Assembly (NCBI RefSeq): GCF_028553725.1
Contig: NZ_CP067124.1
Location: 3,234,001 to 3,298,000 of the forward strand
Direction of reading: 5' to 3'
Origin: Paracoccus alcaliphilus
Lineage (GTDB): Bacteria > Pseudomonadota > Alphaproteobacteria > Rhodobacterales > Rhodobacteraceae
Length of the DNA: 64,000 nucleotides
Below, piece after piece: positions 31,442 to 40,918 of this stretch. Every line of letters starts with the position of its first letter. Within the stretch, counting starts at the first letter, position 1. The translations under genes and the position numbers were made by a program. The notes beneath the pieces are model-generated. The model was given only the letters and a program-made list of their open reading frames with translations, was not told the origin of the DNA and did no database searches.

Positions 31442-32703
31442 CAGTCGGCAACCCGGCCAAGGATCAGACAGGCATTGGTGCCGCCGAAGCCAAAGCTGTT
31501 GGACAGGGCCACATCCACCTTGCGTCGCACGGCGGCATTGGCGGCCAGATCCAGTCTGGGCGTTACGGCGGGATTGTCCAGATTGATCGTCGGCGGACAG
31601 ATCTGGTCACGGATCGCAAGGGTACAGAAAATCGCCTCGACCGCGCCCGCCGCGCCCAGCAGATGGCCGATGCTGGACTTGGTCGAGGACATCACGACAT
31701 CCCCCGCATGATCGCCCAACAGCCGCTCGACCGCGTTCAGCTCGATGGTGTCTGCCATGGTCGAGGTGCCATGCGCGTTGATGTAATCAATCTGCTCGGG
31801 CGCAAGACCCGCCGAGCGCAAGGCGTTCTGCATGGCGCGAAAACCGCCATCGCCATCCTCGCTGGGGGCGGTGATGTGATAGGCATCGCCCGACAGACCA
31901 TAGCCCAGAACCTCGGCATAGATCTTCGCGCCACGCGTCTTCGCGTGCTCGTATTCTTCCAGCACGACGACGCCTGCACCTTCGCCCATGACGAAACCGT
32001 CTCGATCCACGTCATAGGGACGGCTGGCCGCCTTCGGATCATCCCCACGCTTGGTGGACAGCGCCTTGCAGGCGTTGAAGCCCGCGATCCCGATCTCGCA
32101 GATCGGCGCCTCGGCGCCGCCCGCGACCATCACATCGGCATCCCCCAGCATGATCAGCCGCGCCGCATCGCCAATGGCATGCGCCCCGGTCGAACAGGCG
32201 GTAACGACGGCATGGTTCGGCCCCTTGAAGCCGAAGCGGATCGACACCTGCCCCGAGACAAGGTTGATCAGCGCGCCGGGAATGAAGAAGGGGCTGACCC
32301 GCTTCGGCCCACGCTCCTTGATCAGCACCGCAGTCTCGGCGATCGAGGTCAGCCCGCCAATGCCCGACCCGATCATGACGCCGGTCCGCAAGCGGCCCTC
32401 CTCATCCTCGGGCTGCCAGCCGGAATCCTTCACCGCCTGCGTCGCCGCGGCCATGCCATAAAGGATGAAATCATCGACCTTGCGCCGGTCCTTCGGCTCC
32501 ATCCAGTCATCTGGATTGAAGCTGCCATCACTGCCATCGCCTACAGGAATCTCGCAGGCATATTGCGTCACGACATCCTTCGCATCGAAGCGCGTGATCG
32601 GCCCGGCCCCGGATTGTCCCGCCAGCAGACGTTCCCACGTCGCCTCGACACCCGAAGCCAAAGGCGTGACCATCCCCAGTCCGGTGACAACAACCCTGCG
32701 CAT
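31441..32703 (-). CDS. fabF: Beta-ketoacyl-ACP synthase II
   Basis: A 420-residue condensing enzyme of fatty acid elongation. The Cys-His-His triad is visible in TACSTGAHAIG, NAHGTSTMADT and SIGHLLGAAGAV. FGFGGTNACLI is the C-terminal signature. I chose the ATG at 32703 (MRRVVVTGLG), with AAGGA seven bases upstream, over an ATG at 32709. It is coupled to mltG, an arrangement common in alphaproteobacteria. Confidence 0.95.
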   Translation of the reverse strand: MRRVVVTGLGMVTPLASGVEATWERLLAGQSGAGPITRFDAKDVVTQYACEIPVGDGSDGSFNPDDWMEPKDRRKVDDFILYGMAAATQAVKDSGWQPEDEEGRLRTGVMIGSGIGGLTSIAETAVLIKERGPKRVSPFFIPGALINLVSGQVSIRFGFKGPNHAVVTACSTGAHAIGDAARLIMLGDADVMVAGGAEAPICEIGIAGFNACKALSTKRGDDPKAASRPYDVDRDGFVMGEGAGVVVLEEYEHAKTRGAKIYAEVLGYGLSGDAYHITAPSEDGDGGFRAMQNALRSAGLAPEQIDYINAHGTSTMADTIELNAVERLLGDHAGDVVMSSTKSSIGHLLGAAGAVEAIFCTLAIRDQICPPTINLDNPAVTPRLDLAANAAVRRKVDVALSNSFGFGGTNACLILGRVAD

Positions 32704-32845
32704 AGGCATATCCTTCAAGCCATTTTTCGTTCCGTCCTGATACAGTCTCCGCTTTCCCCGCGCAACGCTGCGTCTGCGGCATAAGCGGCAGCGGACAGAA
32801 AGGGGGCTCGCCGCCCCCTCTTGGCCTGCGGCCAATTCACCCCGC

Positions 32846-32917
32846 AGGTATTTTCAAGGAGCGCGAGGGAATGAAGAACAGGCGCGAACCCGCCTCTCGC
32901 ACTCCTTCAAAATACCT
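32846..32917. repeat. Inverted pair of B-type repeat ends in the fabF upstream gap
   Basis: AGGTATTTTCAAGGAGCGCG (32846-32865, continuing AGGG) is mirrored by 32893-32917, whose reverse complement starts AGGTATTTTGAAGGAGTGCG. About 21 of 24 bases match. A smaller GGCG/CGCC hairpin is nested between. It can form a long cruciform or RNA hairpin. Confidence 0.65.
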
Positions 32918-32965
32918 TACGGGGGGTCCGGGGGGTGTAAAACCCCCCGGCGGTCGCGGGACGCA
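32893..32965 (+). repeat. Dispersed B-type intergenic repeat, copy 1
   Basis: Order of blocks: CTCGCACTCCTTCAAAATAC, CTTACGGGGGGTCC, a CCGGGGGG/CCCCCCGG hairpin, then CGGTCGCGGGACGCAA. The same blocks occur at 44791-44861. The hairpin lies just after the PfkB-kinase stop on the minus strand and may end its transcript. Confidence 0.65.
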
Positions 32966-32975
32966 ATACGTGGTT

Positions 32976-33989
32976 TCAGATCAGGCGGGCCGCGCGGAAA
33001 TCGGTGCGCAGGTCGCGTTCGGGGCGCGGGCCGACATGGCCGATCACTTCGGCGGCGGCCATGCAGGCCATGCGGCCAGCGACCTCCAGCGGCGCGCCGG
33101 TTGCCAGGCCATAGATCAGGCCAGCGGCGAACTGATCGCCGGCCCCTGTGGCATCGACCGGCACCACCGGGTTTACCGGCGCGCTGATGCGTTCGCCATC
33201 GCGGATCAGGATTGCATCCTGACCCGAGCGGGTGCAAATCACCGTGCCGCAATCCGCGACAGCCTGGCTCAATGCCTCATCGAGGGTGTCGGTCTGGTAA
33301 AGAGCAGTCCATTCCTGCTGGTTTCCGATGACATAGTCCATCGGACCGGCGACCAGTCTGCGGAAATCCTCGCGGTGGCGGTCGACACAGAAGGGATCGG
33401 ACAGCGCGATTCCCGCGCGCCCGCCCGCCGCGTGGCAGGCATCGGCCGCCTTGAGAAAAGCCTCTTTCCCCTTCGGCTTGTCGAACAGATAGCCTTCCAG
33501 AAACAGCCAGCCCGCCCCCTGGAACACAGCGGGGTTCACGTCATCCGGCCCAAGCTCTGCCGAGATGCCCAGATAGGTGTTCATCGACCGCTCTCCATCC
33601 GGTGTGACGAAGATGATGCTGCGCGATGTCGGCAATTGCTCGCCGGCCACCGGCGGATTGACGAAGACCGTGCCCGCGCCCTCGGTCTGTTCGGCATAGG
33701 ACAGTCCCAGCGGGTCATCCGCGACCCGGCCGATGAAGGCGGTCTTCAGCCCCAGCATTCCGATCCCGGCCAGCGTATTGGCAACCGAGCCGCCGGGCAC
33801 CAGCCGCGACTGCGCCCGTCCCGGCCCGTGATCGTCCGCCTGCGCCGCCATCAGATATTCCGACCGCTCGCGCTCGATCAGCTGCATGATTCCCTTCTGC
33901 ACGCCAAGCGCCTGCAACCGCGCCTCGTCGGTCGGCGCGATCACGTCCATCACCGCATTGCCGATGCCGATCACATAGGGGGTGGTCAT
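32976..33989 (-). CDS. Adenosine kinase (PfkB family)
   Basis: A 337-residue ribokinase-family sugar/nucleoside kinase. The C-terminal anion hole and catalytic Asp are in PVDATGAGDQFAAGL, and the N-terminal GNAVMDVIA and PGGSVANT contact the ribose. The closest match in pattern is adenosine kinase, phosphorylating adenosine to AMP. The substrate cannot be proved from sequence. The start overlaps nth (ATGA). Confidence 0.82.
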   Translation of the reverse strand: MTTPYVIGIGNAVMDVIAPTDEARLQALGVQKGIMQLIERERSEYLMAAQADDHGPGRAQSRLVPGGSVANTLAGIGMLGLKTAFIGRVADDPLGLSYAEQTEGAGTVFVNPPVAGEQLPTSRSIIFVTPDGERSMNTYLGISAELGPDDVNPAVFQGAGWLFLEGYLFDKPKGKEAFLKAADACHAAGGRAGIALSDPFCVDRHREDFRRLVAGPMDYVIGNQQEWTALYQTDTLDEALSQAVADCGTVICTRSGQDAILIRDGERISAPVNPVVPVDATGAGDQFAAGLIYGLATGAPLEVAGRMACMAAAEVIGHVGPRPERDLRTDFRAARLI

Positions 33990-34648
33990 CCGGTCTTCTC
34001 CTCATAGGGGCACAGGTCGTTGATGATGCAGACCGCGCAGCGCGGGCGCCGCGCCTGACAGATATAGCGGCCATGCAGGATCAGCCAGTGATGGGCATGT
34101 TGCTGAAAGCGGACCGGAACATTGTCCTCGATGGCGCGCTCGACCTCATCGACATCGCGGCCCGGCGCGATCCGGGTGCGGTTGCCGACGCGGAAGATAT
34201 GCGTGTCCACTGCCTGCGAAGAATGGCCGAAGGCGCTGTTCAGCACCACATTGGCGGTCTTGCGACCGACGCCCGGCAGGCTCATCAGCGCGCTTCGGCT
34301 GTCGGGGACCTCGCCGCCGTAATCCTCGACCAGGATGCGCGACATGGCGATCACGTTCTTCGCCTTCTGCCGGAACAGGCCGATGGTCTTGATGTGCTCG
34401 GTCACGCCCTCCAGCCCCAGATCCAGCATCTTCTGCGGCGTGTCGGCAATCGCGAACAGACCTCTGGTCGCCTTGTTCACTCCGACATCGGTCGCCTGCG
34501 CCGACAGCGCCACCGCCACCACCAGCGTATAGGGGTTGGTGAAGTTCAGCTCTGTTTCCGGGGTTGGGTTGGATTCGGCCAGCCGCGAGAAGATCGCGAC
34601 CTGATCGGCGAACGGAAGGGCGGGCGGGATGGAGCGGGTCTTGGCCAT
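33986..34648 (-). CDS. nth: Endonuclease III
   Basis: A 220-residue base-excision DNA glycosylase/AP lyase. The helix-hairpin-helix SLPGVGRKTANVVL provides the catalytic lysine, the aspartate is in VDTHIFRVGNR, and the 4Fe-4S loop is C-x6-C-x2-C-x5-C (CQARRPRCAVCIINDLC). I chose the ATG at 34648 (MAKTRS), with a G-rich ribosome site, over the upstream in-frame start. It heads a two-gene unit with the kinase. Confidence 0.95.
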   Translation of the reverse strand: MAKTRSIPPALPFADQVAIFSRLAESNPTPETELNFTNPYTLVVAVALSAQATDVGVNKATRGLFAIADTPQKMLDLGLEGVTEHIKTIGLFRQKAKNVIAMSRILVEDYGGEVPDSRSALMSLPGVGRKTANVVLNSAFGHSSQAVDTHIFRVGNRTRIAPGRDVDEVERAIEDNVPVRFQQHAHHWLILHGRYICQARRPRCAVCIINDLCPYEEKTG

Positions 34649-34910
34649 GGCGCCCCCTATTGGCCCCACGGGCGGCGCAATGCAAGCTTTGGTCGATATG
34701 GCCGGGCACTATGGCGGGCGAAATCCGCCCATCGCCGGAATGTGACGCAAGTTCAGTCCATTCCGCGCAACAGACTGCTTCACATTCGGACGGAACTGCG
34801 ACAGCCTGACGCGCGTTGGACGGTCAGCCGGGTTCAGCCCGAATCCGGATCCCGTCACAAAGTTTCGCGGCGCGTCATGGCCCGCAACCATCGGAAGGAA
34901 AGGGAGTCCC

Positions 34911-35573
34911 ATGAACCTCCGCATCACCACCATTCTGGCCTCTTCGGGGCTGCTCGTGCTGGGCGCCTGCGCCGATCCTTCGGCCACCGGCGGCGCCAAT
35001 ACCGACATGAGCCGCACAACGCAGGGCGCCATTGCCGGCAGCGTCGCGGGTGCCGTGCTGGGTGCCGCCACCGCCGGCAGCGACCGGGGCCAAAGCGCCG
35101 CGCGCGGCGCGGTTCTGGGCGGTGTGGCGGGTGCCGTCGCGGGCAACATGATGGACCGGCAGGCCCAGGCGTTGCAGCAGTCGATCAGCAATCCGAACAT
35201 CCAGATCGTCAACCACGGCGATCACCTGCAGGTGATCATGCCCGAGGGCATCCTGTTCGCCACCTCTTCGGCCGCTGTCTCGGGTGCGGCGCAAAACGAT
35301 CTTTATGCCGTGGCGCGCAACCTGAACCAGTACCCCAACACCGTGGTCGAAGTGGTGGGCCATACCGACAACACCGGCAGCGCCGCGCTCAACCGCGATC
35401 TGTCGCAGCGCCGCGCGCAATCGGTCGCGGGCATCCTCAGCGCGGCAGGCGTCGCCTCGAACCGCATTGCCACCACCGGGCGCGGATTCGACCAGCCGAT
35501 CGCCTCGAACGCCACCGCCGAGGGGCGCGCCCAGAACCGCCGGGTCGAAATCCTGATCCGCCCGACGCGCTGA
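34911..35573 (+). CDS. OmpA-family outer membrane lipoprotein
   Basis: A 220-residue lipoprotein. The lipobox LGAC sets the mature cysteine at about residue 20. A glycine-zipper segment (AIAGSVAGAVLGAATAG, GGVAGAVAGN) follows. The C-terminal OmpA peptidoglycan-binding domain has VVEVVGHTDNTGS, LSQRRAQSV and RVEILIRP. It probably anchors the outer membrane to the cell wall. GGAAAGGGAG precedes the ATG. It ends at a strong terminator. The 240 bases upstream hold no gene. Confidence 0.92.
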   Translation: MNLRITTILASSGLLVLGACADPSATGGANTDMSRTTQGAIAGSVAGAVLGAATAGSDRGQSAARGAVLGGVAGAVAGNMMDRQAQALQQSISNPNIQIVNHGDHLQVIMPEGILFATSSAAVSGAAQNDLYAVARNLNQYPNTVVEVVGHTDNTGSAALNRDLSQRRAQSVAGILSAAGVASNRIATTGRGFDQPIASNATAEGRAQNRRVEILIRPTR

Positions 35574-35593
35574 GGCCGGATAATCGTCACACC

Positions 35594-35627
35594 AAAGGGG
35601 GCCGGTCATCGACCGGCCCTTTGCTTT
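35594..35627 (+). terminator. Intrinsic terminator after the OmpA lipoprotein gene
   Basis: GGGCCGGTC-ATC-GACCGGCCC stem with A-run before and TTTGCTTTT after, 20 bases past the stop. Strong by eye. Confidence 0.85.
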
Positions 35628-35677
35628 TCTGCGCGGATCGGTTCTAATTTCTGACCAATCCATGCAGCAGGCCCGCC

Positions 35678-36448
35678 ATGCCCTTCCACAAGATCGAGGC
35701 CGAGAAACTGTCTCAGGCCGTCACCCGCCAGATCGAAAGCCTGATTCTCGATGGCATCCTGCGTCCCGGCGCGCGGCTGCCCGCCGAACGCGACATGGCG
35801 GCGATGATGGGCGTATCGCGACCATCCCTGCGCGAGGCGCTGGCGGCGATGCAAGAGGACGGCCTGTTATGCGCCCGCCCCGGATCGGGCATCTTCGTGG
35901 CCGAGATTCTGGGCTCGGCCTTTTCCCCGGCGCTGGTTCGGCTGATCGCGCGTCATCCCGAAGCCGCGACGGATTATCTGGAATTCCGCAAGGATCTGGA
36001 GGGGATTGCCGCCGAACGCGCCGCCACCAAGGCCAGCGATGGTGATCTGGAGGTCATCGCCGATGCCCTGCGCCGGATGCAGGCCGTCCATGACCAGCAC
36101 GACGCCGCGCTGGATGCCGAACTGGACGCGGCCTTTCACATGGCGATTGTCGAGGCCAGCCACAATATCGTTGCCCTGCACATGATGCGCTCGATGCAGG
36201 ATCTGCTGCGGGCGGGGGTGCTTCACGGCCGCGCCGCCGCCTTGTTCGAAGAGACGACCACCCGCGCCCGGTTGCTGGCCCATCACGAGGCGATCAACGG
36301 CGCCTTGCAGGAACGCGACGGGCCGCGCGCAAGGGAACTTCTGTGCCTTCATCTGGATTATGTTGCCGAGCGGCTGCAAGAGGCGCAGCGTTATGACCAG
36401 CAGGACGATCTGGCCCGGCTGCGGCTGATGCGGCAGCACGGCAGGTAA
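35678..36448 (+). CDS. GntR/FadR-family regulator with FCD domain
   Basis: A 256-residue repressor-type protein. The GntR winged HTH is at about 5-75 (RLPAERDMAAMMGVSRPSLREAL), and the helical FCD effector domain follows with the metal-binding pattern D-x3-H (ELDAAFHMAIVEAS) and HHEAINGAL. It resembles PdhR/LldR-type regulators of organic-acid metabolism. The ligand is unknown. It stands alone, followed by a 358-base gap. Confidence 0.85.
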   Translation: MPFHKIEAEKLSQAVTRQIESLILDGILRPGARLPAERDMAAMMGVSRPSLREALAAMQEDGLLCARPGSGIFVAEILGSAFSPALVRLIARHPEAATDYLEFRKDLEGIAAERAATKASDGDLEVIADALRRMQAVHDQHDAALDAELDAAFHMAIVEASHNIVALHMMRSMQDLLRAGVLHGRAAALFEETTTRARLLAHHEAINGALQERDGPRARELLCLHLDYVAERLQEAQRYDQQDDLARLRLMRQHGR

Positions 36449-36510
36449 CCCGCTCTGTCGGGAAATTGCCTGCGTCACCATGTCGCGCCAGAATGTAACG
36501 CTACGTCACA

Positions 36511-36529
36511 TGCATATTCATCATATGCA
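36511..36529. promoter_or_regulatory. Palindrome downstream of the GntR gene
   Basis: TGCATAT-TCATC-ATATGCA, perfect 7-base arms, in an otherwise GC-rich gap. It is about 60 bases after the GntR-family stop. It may be an operator, but there is no gene clearly read from it. Confidence 0.35.
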
Positions 36530-36726
36530 GGGCTGGACCCGGCGCGCCAGGGACCCCAAATGCGGCCATCGCAGACCCGCAAGGCGTTGTCCCCAGAACG
36601 CGCCGGGCGGAACATGGGCCGGTCTGCTGCCCTTTCGTGAAAGAGCCGGTCCCTGTCTTCGAGGGGCAATCGGGGTGCGGCCTTCAGCCGCCGCGCCCCG
36701 GTTGCAGCCCCCGGAAACGGGACAAG

Positions 36727-36757
36727 AAAAACCCCCGGCCATTCAGCCGGAGGTTTC
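36727..36757 (-). terminator. Intrinsic terminator of the F0 operon
   Basis: On the minus strand CCTCCGGC-TGAAT-GGCCGGGGG followed by TTTTTC, about 50 bases beyond the subunit b stop. Good stem and U-run. Confidence 0.85.
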
Positions 36758-36806
36758 AGTCACTGTCCAACTTGTCGATACCCTGCCCGATCCGGCGGGT
36801 ATCCGA

Positions 36807-37367
36807 TCAGTTCAGGCGGCGCGCCACGTCTTCGATGGCGTCGTCGATCCCGGCCGAACGCTGGCCCGAACTGACCTGAGCGGTCAGGATCTGGGTCGCG
36901 GCGGCAATGGCGGCCTGCACGGCACGGTCGCGCACGGCGCGAACGGCGTCGGATTCGGCACTGACGATCTGATCCTCGGCGGCCTTCAGGCGGCGCGCGA
37001 TCGAGTTCTCCAGATCCGCCTTGGCCTTGGCAGCCTGCGCCGCGGCCTCGTGGCCGGCATTGGTGATGATGGCCTCGGCCTGTTCCTTCACCTCGCGCTG
37101 GCGGCGCTCATAGCTGGCATAGATCTCCTGCGCTTCGCTGCGCAGACGGCGGGCGTCATCCAGATCCGAGCGGATGCCGTCGGCCCGCTTGTCCAGCAGA
37201 CCACCCAGCAGCGACGGCACCTTGTAATAGACAAGGATGCCGACAAAGACCAGAAACGCGATCAGGACGATAAAGTCCGTATTGCGCAGCGAAAAGAACG
37301 GCCCATCGGCGGCGGCGGCCGGGCTGGCGGCCAGCGCGGCGATCAGCGTCGCGGTCAGCTTTTTCAT
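36807..37367 (-). CDS. atpF: ATP synthase F0 subunit b
   Basis: A 186-residue peripheral-stalk subunit. After a short N-terminal leader a membrane helix ([18 protein letters not shown]) is followed by a long charged helix typical of b (RREVKEQ..., [10 protein letters not shown]). It dimerises with b' of the preceding gene. It overlaps the b' stop in ATGA and is the last gene before the terminator. Confidence 0.92.
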   Translation of the reverse strand: MKKLTATLIAALAASPAAAADGPFFSLRNTDFIVLIAFLVFVGILVYYKVPSLLGGLLDKRADGIRSDLDDARRLRSEAQEIYASYERRQREVKEQAEAIITNAGHEAAAQAAKAKADLENSIARRLKAAEDQIVSAESDAVRAVRDRAVQAAIAAATQILTAQVSSGQRSAGIDDAIEDVARRLN

Positions 37368-37972
37368 TGCAGCGCCCCCTTCATGCGATTGTCGATGGCG
37401 GCATCGACGGCAGCCTGATCGACGGTGCCGCCGAAATTCTCGACCAGCGCGGCGGTCACTTCGCGCGCGACGGAATGGGCATCGCTGGCGGCGGAATCGC
37501 GGATCTCGGCGATGCGCTTTTCCGATTCAGCGGTACGGGCGGCGATTTCGGCATCGGCATGGGCGATGGCGGCGTCCAGCTCTTTCTGGATCTCGGCGCG
37601 GTTGGCGGCGATGATCGTCTGAGCTTCGGCCCGGGCATCGGCCAGCGCCTTGTCATAGGCGGCCTCGGCCTCTTTCGCCTTCTGCTTGAATTCCTCGGCG
37701 GCCATCAGATCGCCGGTAATGGCACCCTGACGGTCCGACAGGACGGCGGCGATCCGGGGCAGCGCGATCTTCGAGATGGCCCAGTACAGCACGACAAGCG
37801 CGACGACCAGCCAGAAGATCTGGTTCGGAAACGTGCCGATATCAAGCTGCGGCAGACCGACAGCTTCGCCAGCGCCATGCGCTGCGGCGTCACCATGCGC
37901 AGCCGCATGTGCGGCGGCGTCTTCAGAATGTTCGACCGCGGTGGTGGCGGCCTCTTGCAACAGGCTGATCAT
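37364..37972 (-). CDS. ATP synthase F0 subunit b'
   Basis: A 202-residue second b-type subunit, as in photosynthetic and related alphaproteobacteria. A histidine/alanine-rich N-terminus (about 1-40) precedes a membrane helix ([18 protein letters not shown]) and a long helix with A/E/K repeats. It would heterodimerise with b. It lies 74 bases after the c subunit. Confidence 0.9.
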   Translation of the reverse strand: MISLLQEAATTAVEHSEDAAAHAAAHGDAAAHGAGEAVGLPQLDIGTFPNQIFWLVVALVVLYWAISKIALPRIAAVLSDRQGAITGDLMAAEEFKQKAKEAEAAYDKALADARAEAQTIIAANRAEIQKELDAAIAHADAEIAARTAESEKRIAEIRDSAASDAHSVAREVTAALVENFGGTVDQAAVDAAIDNRMKGALQ

Positions 37973-38046
37973 ATCCTACCCCTTGGCCTTTCAGGTCACG
38001 AAGGGGTGGGACCTGCGCCCCACCCCGCCGCAAGGATGGCGAGGGA

Positions 38047-38283
38047 TCAGACCGCGAACATCAGCAGAAGCGCGACGAGGAACGAGAAGATCCCCAGCGC
38101 TTCGGCGAAGGCCATGCCGATGAACAGCGTAGCGGTCTGACCGGCGGCAGCCGACGGGTTGCGCAGGGCGCCAGCCAGGAAGTTGCCGGCGACGTTGCCC
38201 ACACCGATGGCGGCCCCGCCCATGCCGATGGCGGTCAGGCCGACGCCGATATACTGGCCCAGTTCTCCGATATTGCCTTCCAT
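38047..38283 (-). CDS. atpE: ATP synthase F0 subunit c
   Basis: A 78-residue two-helix rotor subunit. The proton-carrying glutamate is in [13 protein letters not shown] in helix 2, and helix 1 has the glycine-rich [18 protein letters not shown]. The ATG at 38283 has AAGGAG; upstream in-frame codons are not conserved. Confidence 0.96.
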   Translation of the reverse strand: MEGNIGELGQYIGVGLTAIGMGGAAIGVGNVAGNFLAGALRNPSAAAGQTATLFIGMAFAEALGIFSFLVALLLMFAV

Positions 38284-38365
38284 GTCAAATCTCCTTGCGG
38301 TTGGAAGTGAGGCATTCTTGGTGGATGCGGCCAAAGGGGCCGCGCGGGGGCCGCAGCCCGTCGCC

Positions 38366-39115
38366 TCAGTGCGACGGGTGCAGCGCATCCTTCAGGTAAA
38401 CGCAGGTCAGGATGGTGAACACATAGGCCTGGATGAAGGCCACCAGCAGTTCAAAGGCAAACATGCCGACCACAGCGATGATAGAGACCGGCGCGACTGC
38501 GGCGATGGCCGCAAAGCCCGCGAAGACCTTGATGACGGCGTGGCCCGCGATCATGTTGCCCGCCAGACGAATGGAGTGGCTAACCGGACGCACGAAATAG
38601 CTGATGACCTCGATCACGGCCAGCACCGGCCGGATCGCCAGCGGCGCCGAGCGGACCCAGAACAGGTCCAGGAAATGCACGCCGTTCTTGATGAAGCCGA
38701 TGGCGGTGACGGTAAAGAACACCGAAAACGCCAGCACCCCGGTCACCGCGATATGAGAGGTCACGGTAAAGGATTTCGGCAGCAGGCCCAGCAGGTTGCC
38801 GAACACGATGAACATGAACAGCGTCATGATATAGGGGAAATATTTCAGCCCGTCCTTGCCCGCGATATCCTCGACCATCTTGTGGACAAGGCCGTAAGCC
38901 AGTTCGGCGATGGACTGGCTGCGGTTGGGCACGATGGCGCGGCCACGGGTGCCCAGAACCAGCAGCGCGACGCTTGCCAGCACCACCAGCGCCAGCCACA
39001 GCGTCACATTGGTGGGCGTGTACCAGTGGACATCGCCGGCGCCGAACAGCGGCTTGACCACGAATTGATCCATCGGGTGGAATTCCAGGCCGCTTCCTTC
39101 AGTCGCCACGATCAA
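38366..39115 (-). CDS. atpB: ATP synthase F0 subunit a
   Basis: A 249-residue stator channel protein. The essential arginine is in [13 protein letters not shown], followed by a final helix with [15 protein letters not shown]. Five to six membrane helices are visible. It overlaps atpI (ATGA). Confidence 0.96.
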   Translation of the reverse strand: MIVATEGSGLEFHPMDQFVVKPLFGAGDVHWYTPTNVTLWLALVVLASVALLVLGTRGRAIVPNRSQSIAELAYGLVHKMVEDIAGKDGLKYFPYIMTLFMFIVFGNLLGLLPKSFTVTSHIAVTGVLAFSVFFTVTAIGFIKNGVHFLDLFWVRSAPLAIRPVLAVIEVISYFVRPVSHSIRLAGNMIAGHAVIKVFAGFAAIAAVAPVSIIAVVGMFAFELLVAFIQAYVFTILTCVYLKDALHPSH

Positions 39116-39483
39116 TCCCTCTCGTCCATGTCCGGCGCGGGGCCGGTTGCGTCCTTGTCCGGCGCGGGGCCGGTCCTTGTCAGCTCGGCCGCGCTGCGCA
39201 TCATCGACTTGATGCCGGCCGCGAAGCCGAGGAAGATGAACACGACCATCAGGAACGGCGCGGTGCCGAACAGATAGTCGAGGCCAAAGCCGATCCCGAG
39301 GCCGATCCCCAGCCCCGCCACCAGCTCGATCACCATGCGCCAGGCCAGATGGGCCTTGTCATAGTCTGCCATCGGTCCGCGAACCTCTGGCCTGGGGGTC
39401 TTTTGCGCCAGCTTTTCTTCCAGAGCGCGCAATCGGGCCGCATCTGCCTGCCGTTCCGCGTCGTTCCGGGGCCCTTCGGCCAT
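39112..39483 (-). CDS. atpI: AtpI/AtpZ-type F0 assembly factor
   Basis: A 123-residue protein with two membrane helices ([22 protein letters not shown] and the following [12 protein letters not shown]). The N-terminus is charged and the C-terminus is acidic with a repeated TGPAPD motif. It helps c-ring or Mg2+ supply in homologues. First gene of the F0 operon; F1 genes are elsewhere. Confidence 0.88.
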   Translation of the reverse strand: MAEGPRNDAERQADAARLRALEEKLAQKTPRPEVRGPMADYDKAHLAWRMVIELVAGLGIGLGIGFGLDYLFGTAPFLMVVFIFLGFAAGIKSMMRSAAELTRTGPAPDKDATGPAPDMDERD

Positions 39484-39641
39484 CTGTCACGCCCCCGTTA
39501 TCGTCAGGCCGGGGTTTAGGGACATATCCCCCCCGAGTCAAGCAACGCAGCCTGATTTTCAAATAACTGATATTGCTATGTATTTTAGTCTTACGCCGCG
39601 ACCGGCACCGGCTTGCAATCGGGCGTTGCCGGCGGCATTAT

Positions 39642-39657
39642 TCAACCATCCGGTTGA
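39642..39657. promoter_or_regulatory. Palindromic operator candidate in front of arsR-psuK-psuG
   Basis: TCAACC-ATCC-GGTTGA, perfect 6-base arms with a 4-base spacer, 35 bases before the regulator ATG. Palindromes of the AACC-N4-GGTT type are common autoregulatory sites of this branch of ArsR proteins. Confidence 0.6.
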
Positions 39658-39692
39658 CTGTCCGTCCGCCCCTGTCGTTGAACCCAAGGCCC

Positions 39693-40040
39693 ATGAACGC
39701 TCATTCCCCCGTCCGGCTGGACCTTATCTTCGCCGCGCTTGCCGATCCGACGCGGCGGCGGGTGCTGTCGATGCTGCTGGAGGACGACATGGCCGTCAGC
39801 GACGTGGCCGAACCTTTCGAGATGAGCCTTGCGGCGATTTCCAAGCATCTGTCGGTGCTGGCGGGCGCGGGTCTGATCCGGCAGGAACGGCGCGGGCGGA
39901 TCACATGGTGCATGCTGGACCCCGAGGGGATGCGGGCAGCCTCGGTCTGGATGCAGGGCTTCGGCCAGTTCGATCCCGTCGATCTGGATGATTTCGAGCG
40001 GTTCCTCGAAGCGCAGTTGACCGACTGGACCGAGGAATGA
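39693..40040 (+). CDS. ArsR-family transcriptional regulator
   Basis: A 115-residue winged-helix repressor. LADPTRRRVLSMLLEDD and MSLAAISKHLSVLAGAGLIRQERRGR are the HTH and wing. The ELCVC-type metal-binding cysteines are absent, so it is probably not a metal sensor. It overlaps psuK (ATGA), which suggests it regulates pseudouridine breakdown in its own operon. I chose the ATG at 39693; the longer frame upstream is not conserved-looking. Confidence 0.88.
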   Translation: MNAHSPVRLDLIFAALADPTRRRVLSMLLEDDMAVSDVAEPFEMSLAAISKHLSVLAGAGLIRQERRGRITWCMLDPEGMRAASVWMQGFGQFDPVDLDDFERFLEAQLTDWTEE

Positions 40041-40918
40041 CGGCCGCTCCCGACATCCTGTGCATCGGCGCGATGCTGTGGGACGTGATCGGTCGCGCGC
40101 CGCGCCGGATGGCGCCGGGGGCCGATGTGCCGGGCCGCATCCGCCATCTGCCGGGCGGCGTGGCGCTGAACGTCGCAGTGGCGCTGGCGCGCTGGGGGCT
40201 GCGCCCGGCGGTGCTGTCCGCCGTGGGGCTGGACCCCGAGGGGCAGGCGCTGGAGGCCGAGGCGCGGCGGCTGGGCGTGCTGACCGACTGGCTGACCCGA
40301 GACAGCGGCCTGCCCACCGATTGCTATATGGGGATCGAGGACAGCGAGGGGCTGATCGCCGCCGTGGCCGACGCCCACAGCCTTGAGGCGGCGGGCGACG
40401 CGATCCTGTCGCCGCTGACCGGGCCGCTGGCGGGTTGGTCCGGGCCGGTGGTGCTGGATGGCAACCTGACCGAGGATCTGCTGGCGGTCATCGCCCGCGA
40501 CCCGCGCCTTGCCCGCGCCGATCTGCGGGTGGTGCCCGCCAGTCCCGGCAAGGCCGAGCGGCTGGAACCCCTGATCGCCGCCCGGCGCGGCTGTTTCTAT
40601 CTCAACCGGCTGGAGGCCGAGATCCTTGCCGGTCGCGCCTGCCCCGACGCCGCCTCGGCGGCCGAGGCCGTGGTGGCGCGCGGGGCCGCCCGCGTGCTGG
40701 TGACCGACGGCCCCAACCCGGCATCCGAGGCGATGGCAGGCCAGCCCACTCTGACCTTTGCCCCCCCGCCCGTGACCGTGGCCCGTGTCACCGGGGCGGG
40801 CGATTGCTTTCTTGCCGCCCATCTGGCGGCGGGGTTGCAGAATGAACCTCGCGATACCGCCCTGCGGCGGGCCGTTCAGGCCTCGGCCGCGCATGTTTCC
40901 GGAAAGGACGTTCCATGA
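40037..40918 (+). CDS. psuK: Pseudouridine kinase (PfkB family)
   Basis: A 293-residue ribokinase-family kinase. Substrate contacts are in PGGVALNVAVALARWG, and the catalytic Asp is in VTGAGDCFLAAHL. It would phosphorylate pseudouridine to the 5'-phosphate used by PsuG. Function follows from the immediate coupling to psuG; without it a generic sugar kinase would be the call. Confidence 0.88.
   Translation: MTAAPDILCIGAMLWDVIGRAPRRMAPGADVPGRIRHLPGGVALNVAVALARWGLRPAVLSAVGLDPEGQALEAEARRLGVLTDWLTRDSGLPTDCYMGIEDSEGLIAAVADAHSLEAAGDAILSPLTGPLAGWSGPVVLDGNLTEDLLAVIARDPRLARADLRVVPASPGKAERLEPLIAARRGCFYLNRLEAEILAGRACPDAASAAEAVVARGAARVLVTDGPNPASEAMAGQPTLTFAPPPVTVARVTGAGDCFLAAHLAAGLQNEPRDTALRRAVQASAAHVSGKDVP

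Larger units (their letters stand above)
36449..36806. other. Gene-free gap between the GntR gene and the F0 operon
   Basis: No credible gene in 358 bases. It holds a 7-base inverted repeat TGCATAT-N5-ATATGCA (36511-36529) in an AT-rich patch, which is operator-like, and the terminator of the atp operon at its right end. The remainder is GC-rich with short hairpin-forming stretches (for example around 36620-36650). Confidence 0.55.

Noticed and set aside
36475..36879. Short open frames in the 358-base gap before the F0 operon
   Set aside because: Cys/Arg/Pro-rich, overlapping the operon terminator, with no ribosome site. Treated as noncoding.
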